This document shows positions 5,844 through 6,900 of a stretch of 6,900 bases of DNA, piece by piece; positions within the stretch are counted from its first letter, which is position 1, and every line of letters begins with the position of its first letter. The notes beneath the pieces were generated by a model, which saw only the letters and a program-made list of their open reading frames with translations, made no database searches and had not been told where the DNA came from. Made by a program: the position numbers and the translations under genes. Source of the stretch: Bacteroidales bacterium (GTDB lineage Bacteria > Bacteroidota > Bacteroidia > Bacteroidales > F082); contig JAEEII010000008.1 in the NCBI GenBank assembly GCA_016281295.1, positions 1 to 6,900 on the forward strand, in the 5' to 3' direction.

Positions 5844-6858
5844 GATATAAGAATCTTACTTTACAATGTTCTTGATATAATTGGTTTAGTCTTTTCATTT
5901 CATCAAATGGATAACTTGGACGCATATTTTGTAGTTTGTCTATTGTTAGATTAGATTTCATATTAGGTAAACTTTTATAACTTGGATGATTGCGCACTTC
6001 ATTTTCGGAAAGCGTTTTTCCAAACATGCCCTGTCTACTGAAAGCCTCAATTTCATCATTAATATCATAGGCAAGTATTATACCCGTTTGTAAATCAAAT
6101 CCAAGTTCATTTTTCATATACTGGTCAGCGTGTTTTAACTCATGGGCTATTTTCCCCATAGTACTAAAATCGCCATAATCGGCGATGTTTACATCAAATT
6201 CGCCAGTTTCTTTGTTGTATATGAAATTCCCTCCACCAGCTTCACTTGTGGTATTCTCTCCCATTCTTACACGGAACACTTCTTCGGCATTTTCCAACCT
6301 TATGAGTTCCGTTTGAATAGTCTTGAATTCTTTTGTGTCATAAGAAAACACCGTGTTTCGGTAAGCTATATAGGCCTTTTTTTCTTCCTCGCCAAATGGC
6401 TCAATCTTCGGCAATTGTTGCCCTAAGGCTTCATCCGTATTGAATAAAACGCCTTTGTTGTGAGGGCTTTCATAAAGAAAGAGTGTGAAGCCGTTGAATA
6501 ATGAGGAAGAACCCCTTACCATATACCCGCTCGGGTCGGTAAACCTCAAGGGGTTATTGAAGCAGTAGCTGTACCTGTTGTAAGCCTGCGAGCTCTGCTC
6601 GTCCTGGATTACCACGTCGGGCGAGAGCATGCGGCCTAATATCGGGTCGTAGAGACGGCCGTTCATGTTGATCAAGTCAAAATCATCATAATGCTCATGG
6701 AGGGTGTAGCCGCGGTCGAAGGTGTGGCTCACGTTGCCGTAGCCGAAACCGGTGGTGTTACGGCGGCGACCCCAGGGGTCATAGCTCAGCCGCTCCACGG
6801 TGTTGCCGTGGACGGTGGCCGTGAGGCTGCCCTGATGGTCTTTCAGCGTGTAATACAT
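5818..6858 (-). CDS. RHS-B: mini-RHS protein with HExxH peptidase tip
   Basis: 346 residues from the ATG at 6858. Residues 1-111 are a minimal RHS core: YTLKDHQGSL, YDPWGRRRN, RGYTLHEHYDDFDLINMNGR, LYDPILGR, NRYSYCFNNP, ending in TDPSG. Residues 112-346 are the variable tip. It has HELKH (His239, Glu240, His243), a zinc-peptidase HExxH motif in the context GKIAHELKHADQY, and a downstream DEIEAFSRQ whose Glu269 or Glu271 may be the third zinc ligand, as in gluzincins. Such peptidase tips are known among polymorphic toxins; the substrate is unknown. The frame stays open to the window edge, and GTG at 6885 was the other start. I prefer the ATG because AGGAG lies eight bases upstream and the GTG overlaps the promoter box at 6885-6892. 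The gene overlaps the next one. Core GC-rich, tip AT-rich. Confidence 0.8.
   Translation of the reverse strand: MYYTLKDHQGSLTATVHGNTVERLSYDPWGRRRNTTGFGYGNVSHTFDRGYTLHEHYDDFDLINMNGRLYDPILGRMLSPDVVIQDEQSSQAYNRYSYCFNNPLRFTDPSGYMVRGSSSLFNGFTLFLYESPHNKGVLFNTDEALGQQLPKIEPFGEEEKKAYIAYRNTVFSYDTKEFKTIQTELIRLENAEEVFRVRMGENTTSEAGGGNFIYNKETGEFDVNIADYGDFSTMGKIAHELKHADQYMKNELGFDLQTGIILAYDINDEIEAFSRQGMFGKTLSENEVRNHPSYKSLPNMKSNLTIDKLQNMRPSYPFDEMKRLNQLYQEHCKVRFLYHGWQNDIK
6562..6580. repeat. 19-bp identity with RHS-A core end
   Basis: Partner of 4003-4021; identical over 19 bases and encoding the same NRYSYC residues next to the core/tip boundary. Confidence 0.8.
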
Positions 6859-6860
6859 GG
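6739..6860. repeat. 122-bp repeat at the start of RHS-B
   Basis: Partner of 4981-5102. After the TGFG codons this copy goes on to the usual final RHS segment (RGYTLHEHY), while the RHS-A copy jumps to an earlier part of an RHS core. Confidence 0.85.
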
Positions 6861-6866
6861 TGTTTT

Positions 6867-6871
6867 CTCCT
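6867..6871 (-). promoter_or_regulatory. Shine-Dalgarno-like site of RHS-B
   Basis: AGGAG on the minus strand, eight bases before the ATG at 6858. It supports this start over the GTG at 6885. Confidence 0.5.
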
Positions 6872-6884
6872 GTCGAAGCGCTCA

Positions 6885-6892
6885 CAAAGATA
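6885..6892 (-). promoter_or_regulatory. Bacteroidota -7 promoter box before RHS-B
   Basis: TATCTTTG on the minus strand is a perfect match to the Bacteroidota -7 consensus TAnnTTTG. Transcription would begin near 6878-6880, giving a leader of about 20 bases before the ATG at 6858. The -33 element (TTTG about 20 bases upstream) would lie outside the window, so it cannot be checked. It would drive all four overlapping genes down to 2384. Confidence 0.5.
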
Positions 6893-6900
6893 GCGAAGAT

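Noticed and set aside
6142..6426. 94-residue rightward frame over the RHS-B tip, and 2535-2726 over immunity A
   Set aside because: Antisense shadows without motifs or plausible starts.
6859..6885. GTG at 6885 as start of RHS-B
   Set aside because: It overlaps the TATCTTTG promoter box, and the ATG at 6858 has AGGAG in front of it. An in-frame continuation beyond the window cannot be fully excluded.
1..6900. tRNA, rRNA, CRISPR array or origin
   Set aside because: No cloverleaf ends, regularly spaced repeats or iterons were seen on reading.

Overview
The window looks like an accessory region of a member of the Bacteroidota, probably a Bacteroidales-type genome. Three things suggest this: a type A C-terminal sorting domain of the type IX secretion system (T9SS), two signal peptides of the Bacteroidota style (one ending in KAQ, another in AQAQ) with little use of Shine-Dalgarno sites outside the RHS genes, and a perfect TAnnTTTG -7 promoter box (TATCTTTG) in front of the last gene. 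No RNA gene, CRISPR array or replication origin was seen.

Left part (1-1420): a 3'-truncated IS5-type transposase fragment reads rightward out of the window edge. Facing it is a broken gene for a secreted T9SS cargo protein. That gene has a signal peptide, a frameshift that seems to fall at an internal deletion junction, and an intact sorting domain. An 11-bp direct repeat lies on either side of it. Next come an unreported 50-residue ORF and a small lipoprotein gene that overlap each other.

Middle (1920-2370): an AT-rich gene-poor stretch, then a 66-residue rightward ORF that may be the head of a decayed transposase. Its start codon sits in the loop of an 11-bp inverted repeat.

Right part (2384-6892): four leftward genes overlap end to end and form a polymorphic-toxin cluster. 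In reading order they are RHS-B (short RHS core plus an HExxH metallopeptidase-like tip), a lipoprotein (probable immunity B), RHS-A (longer hybrid RHS core, a glycine-rich membrane-like linker, then a JAMM/JAB-like tip), and a secreted protein with a signal peptide (probable immunity A). The RHS cores are GC-rich and the tips and immunity genes are AT-rich, the usual sign of exchanged toxin cassettes. Both predicted toxins are peptidases and both partner proteins carry export signals, so the toxins may act in the cell envelope. Neither RHS gene has the long N-terminal part or signal peptide of a complete RHS protein. They may be an orphan-cassette array that feeds a full RHS gene by recombination, or stand-alone mini-RHS genes. 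All functional calls come from reading motifs by eye; no database search was possible.
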